Part shown: positions 61,976 through 64,000 of the stretch, one piece after another
Position numbering within the stretch: position 1 is the stretch's first letter
Layout: each line of letters begins with the position of its first letter
Assembly (NCBI RefSeq): GCF_002234675.1
Contig: NC_019871.2
Location: 17,998,933 to 18,062,932 of the forward strand
DNA length: 64,000 nt
Reading direction: 5' to 3'
Origin: Oryzias latipes
Taxonomy: Eukaryota > Chordata > Actinopteri > Beloniformes > Adrianichthyidae
The notes under the pieces: generated by a model
What the model saw: the letters and a program-made list of their open reading frames with translations, nothing else
Databases searched by the model: none
Told to the model about the DNA's origin: nothing
Made by a program: the position numbers and the translations under genes

Positions 61976-64000
61976 TTACCTGGCCTCCTCCCTCTTCATG
62001 CGGATTGGCTGAGAACCATCAGAAGGCTGCTGCACCCAGTTGTTGTCATGGAGTCCAACGCGGCAGCCAGGCGTGTCCTTGTCTGTACGCCGGCAGCACA
62101 TCCAGTAAGAGCGTCCATAAGGCAGGTCATGGTGGTAAGGTTTGGGGTGCCAGCGGCACAAAGAGACGTCCCCGCGCTCATACTGTCGTTTACACTGCTT
62201 GCAGGGGTCGTCCCTGTAGAGAGGGTCTTGATTCCAGCGAGAATCCACAGCACGCACTCCATAAGTCTCAATCAATGCCTTAAAGTAATGACATGTGCAT
62301 TTAAGGGCTGCCAAAGAGCGGGTTGGCAGATAGCTGAAGATGTTGACCATAATATGGTCAGGAAGCAATAGCATGTACTGTCGTGGCTCCAGGAGGCGTT
62401 GGATCTGAAAGCGGATCTCCAAGAAGTCGTGGGAAACGTGGCGGTAGAGACGGCACAGTGAGGGGTCGGAACAGTCCTCCCCAACTATTGGGGAGTCTGG
62501 TCTTGGTGCCCGCTCACCTGAGCCAACTTCCAGACCTGCCCCAGGACTGTTGTTATTGGTAGAGTCCAAAGAACACATTCCTGAGCCAGTGCCAGAAGTC
62601 TTTCCTTCTTCCTCTTGTCCCCGAGAGGGCTGAAGGAAAAAGAGCTGTCCAGGAGGGGGATCATCCAATGAAGATTCAGTCGAGTTTCCAACTCCCCCAC
62701 TACAACCTGCCCCACTAGGCATTGAGAAACACACCGTCTCCTCCTGCACATTCTCGGTGCCGTCTTTTCCATAAAAAACACACTGGTCAACAGCACCAGT
62801 CACCACCACCTCCACATGGAAGCCCGTCACTCGTTCCCTTCCCACACCGGAACCCTTCTTTTCCCCAGAACAGCTCTCTTGGAACGGGTCTGTGCTGCCA
62901 CAGGCTGAGCCATCTGGATGATGGAGGTCCCCGTCTGGTTTGGGGGCAGCTGCTGTGGCAGCAAGCAGCAGACAGCTGGGATCTTTCGAGGAAGGACTGA
63001 CGAGCTGGTACAGGTCACAGGTGATCTTTTCTTTGGCTCTAGGAGCTGCTTGATTGCTCCCACCACAACTCATAAACATACAACGGGACCGGCCAGCTGG
63101 TTCCAGCTGAGAACGTGGGTCTAGGTTTGACACTCTAAACGCTATCCTAACCTCCCCATGACTGTGGTTTGGAGGTGGAGGGGGTGTGGCGGTGCCTGAC
63201 TCACCTCCTTTCCTATGTTCCTTTTCCCTGTCTTTATTCAATGGGGGGGTTCCAGAGCCAGAACCCAGATTGAGTCGATTCTCAAGATTTTGAGACTCAA
63301 AGTGTGCAATGGCCTGGGCTACTCTGCAAGACTCCTGTTGCTCCTCCAAGTCTTGGTCTGTGTGGATAGGGGATGATGGCTTCTGGGCCTCCCTGGTGGA
63401 GTGATTACTTGAGCTGTTTGACACAAATACCAAAGGAGAAGGATCCGACACTGTGCCACGAAGGACAGTGTGTTGATTCTGGGTAAGGTTCTGACTGTGA
63501 GTGGTAGGAGGGGAATGGTGGTGCTGCTGCTGGTTCCCATGAACAGCTGCAATCCCATGGAGGGCCATAGCAGTCCTCTGCTCAACCAAGGCAACCATCT
63601 CTGCCACAGAAAGCAGGTCCGTTTCATTTGCATCTCCGAGCTGTAGCTCATCAGGGTTGGTGGACCCAAGGGAGGAGTCATGGTTGACGGTGTGAGATCG
63701 TGTTGGAGGGTCATAGGACGAGCAGCGTCTTCGTCTTTTGGCTTTACTGCAGTCAGTTCCCCAATTGCCTTTAACCTATAAAAAAGAGATTTCTATGCTT
63801 TAGTCAAAAATGTTTATTGAAAGTAAAGAAGAAAGGTGCACCAGGTTATCACCACTCCACTTAGTTGGACTCTTACCTTCATGGCACTTGGTCTTGGTTG
63901 GCCAGCTCCACTGAACTGGTGTGCAACAAAGAAGGCAATCTTCTCCTTGGTGTTACCTGGCTTTATGACATACCAGGTGTCTAACAGCACACGTCCATCT
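61976..64000 (-). CDS. fbxo46: F-box only protein 46, partial: the 5' end lies beyond the right edge
   Basis: Two exons are visible: the large last exon 61976-63775 (599 codons plus stop) and part of the preceding exon, 63877 to the window end. They join in phase (PSAMK then VKGNWG). The upstream part reads GRVLLDTWYVIKPGNTKEK, and the last exon has KAKRRRCSSYDPP, DLLSVAEMVALVEQRTAMAL, ITCDLYQLVSPS and VVVTGAVDQCVFYGKDGT, all landmarks of FBXO46 as I recall the human protein. The F-box lies in DHIMVNIFSYLPTRSLAALK. A Cys/His-rich tail follows (DDPCKQCKRQYERGDVSLC, HHDLPYGRSYWMCCRR, GLHDNNW). F-box proteins bind SKP1 and recruit targets to SCF ubiquitin ligases. The middle has Pro- and Ser-rich low-complexity stretches, as in mammals. 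The stop codon overlaps a perfect splice-donor match, but a polyadenylation signal 105 bases further supports real termination there. Confidence 0.95.

Overview
This window is vertebrate nuclear DNA, almost certainly from a ray-finned fish and probably a percomorph-like teleost. Genes are split by GT-AG introns. The proteins read as teleost versions of vertebrate families. The spaces between them hold typical fish repeats: tRNA-derived SINEs, LINE fragments, hAT- and piggyBac-like non-autonomous elements, CA/TG microsatellites and long C or G runs. Species cannot be fixed by eye.

Seven protein-coding genes can be reconstructed exon by exon with phase-consistent splice sites. Left to right they are crx (-, 10.9-12.5 kb, K50 homeodomain photoreceptor factor), a proteasome alpha-6-like gene psma6l (-, 22.8-27.3 kb), a granin-like coiled-coil glutamate-rich gene matching ccer2 (-, 30.5-37.0 kb), mitochondrial seryl-tRNA synthetase sars2 (-, 39.7-47.9 kb, 16 exons), an unnamed BTB-BACK-kelch gene (+, 48.9-51.2 kb), the renal glucose transporter slc5a2/SGLT2 (+, 54.7-60.0 kb, 15 exons) and fbxo46 (-, 62.0 kb to beyond the right edge). 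The crx, ccer2, sars2 and fbxo46 set matches human chromosome 19q13 from memory, which supports the identifications. The genes do not form one pathway. They are a linkage group, with one divergent pair (sars2 and the kelch gene) sharing about 1 kb of upstream sequence.

The left 10.7 kb, 12.5-22.4 kb, 27.3-30.4 kb, 51.4-54.7 kb and 60.1-61.8 kb have no gene I can support. They hold repeats, a purine minisatellite at 4.7-5.07 kb, CA-rich tracts and plain AT-rich sequence. The sars2 and slc5a2 introns are landing pads for transposons: a SINE nested in a LINE, a 712-bp fold-back element with 6-bp target duplications, a 1.1-kb hAT-like element with perfect 8-bp target duplications, and a decayed LINE.

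I found no undescribed multi-gene system. The most notable items are the complete granin architecture of the ccer2 gene, the extra proteasome alpha-6 paralog, the fold-back element with inverted minisatellite arms, and a candidate promoter with first exon that fires away from crx.
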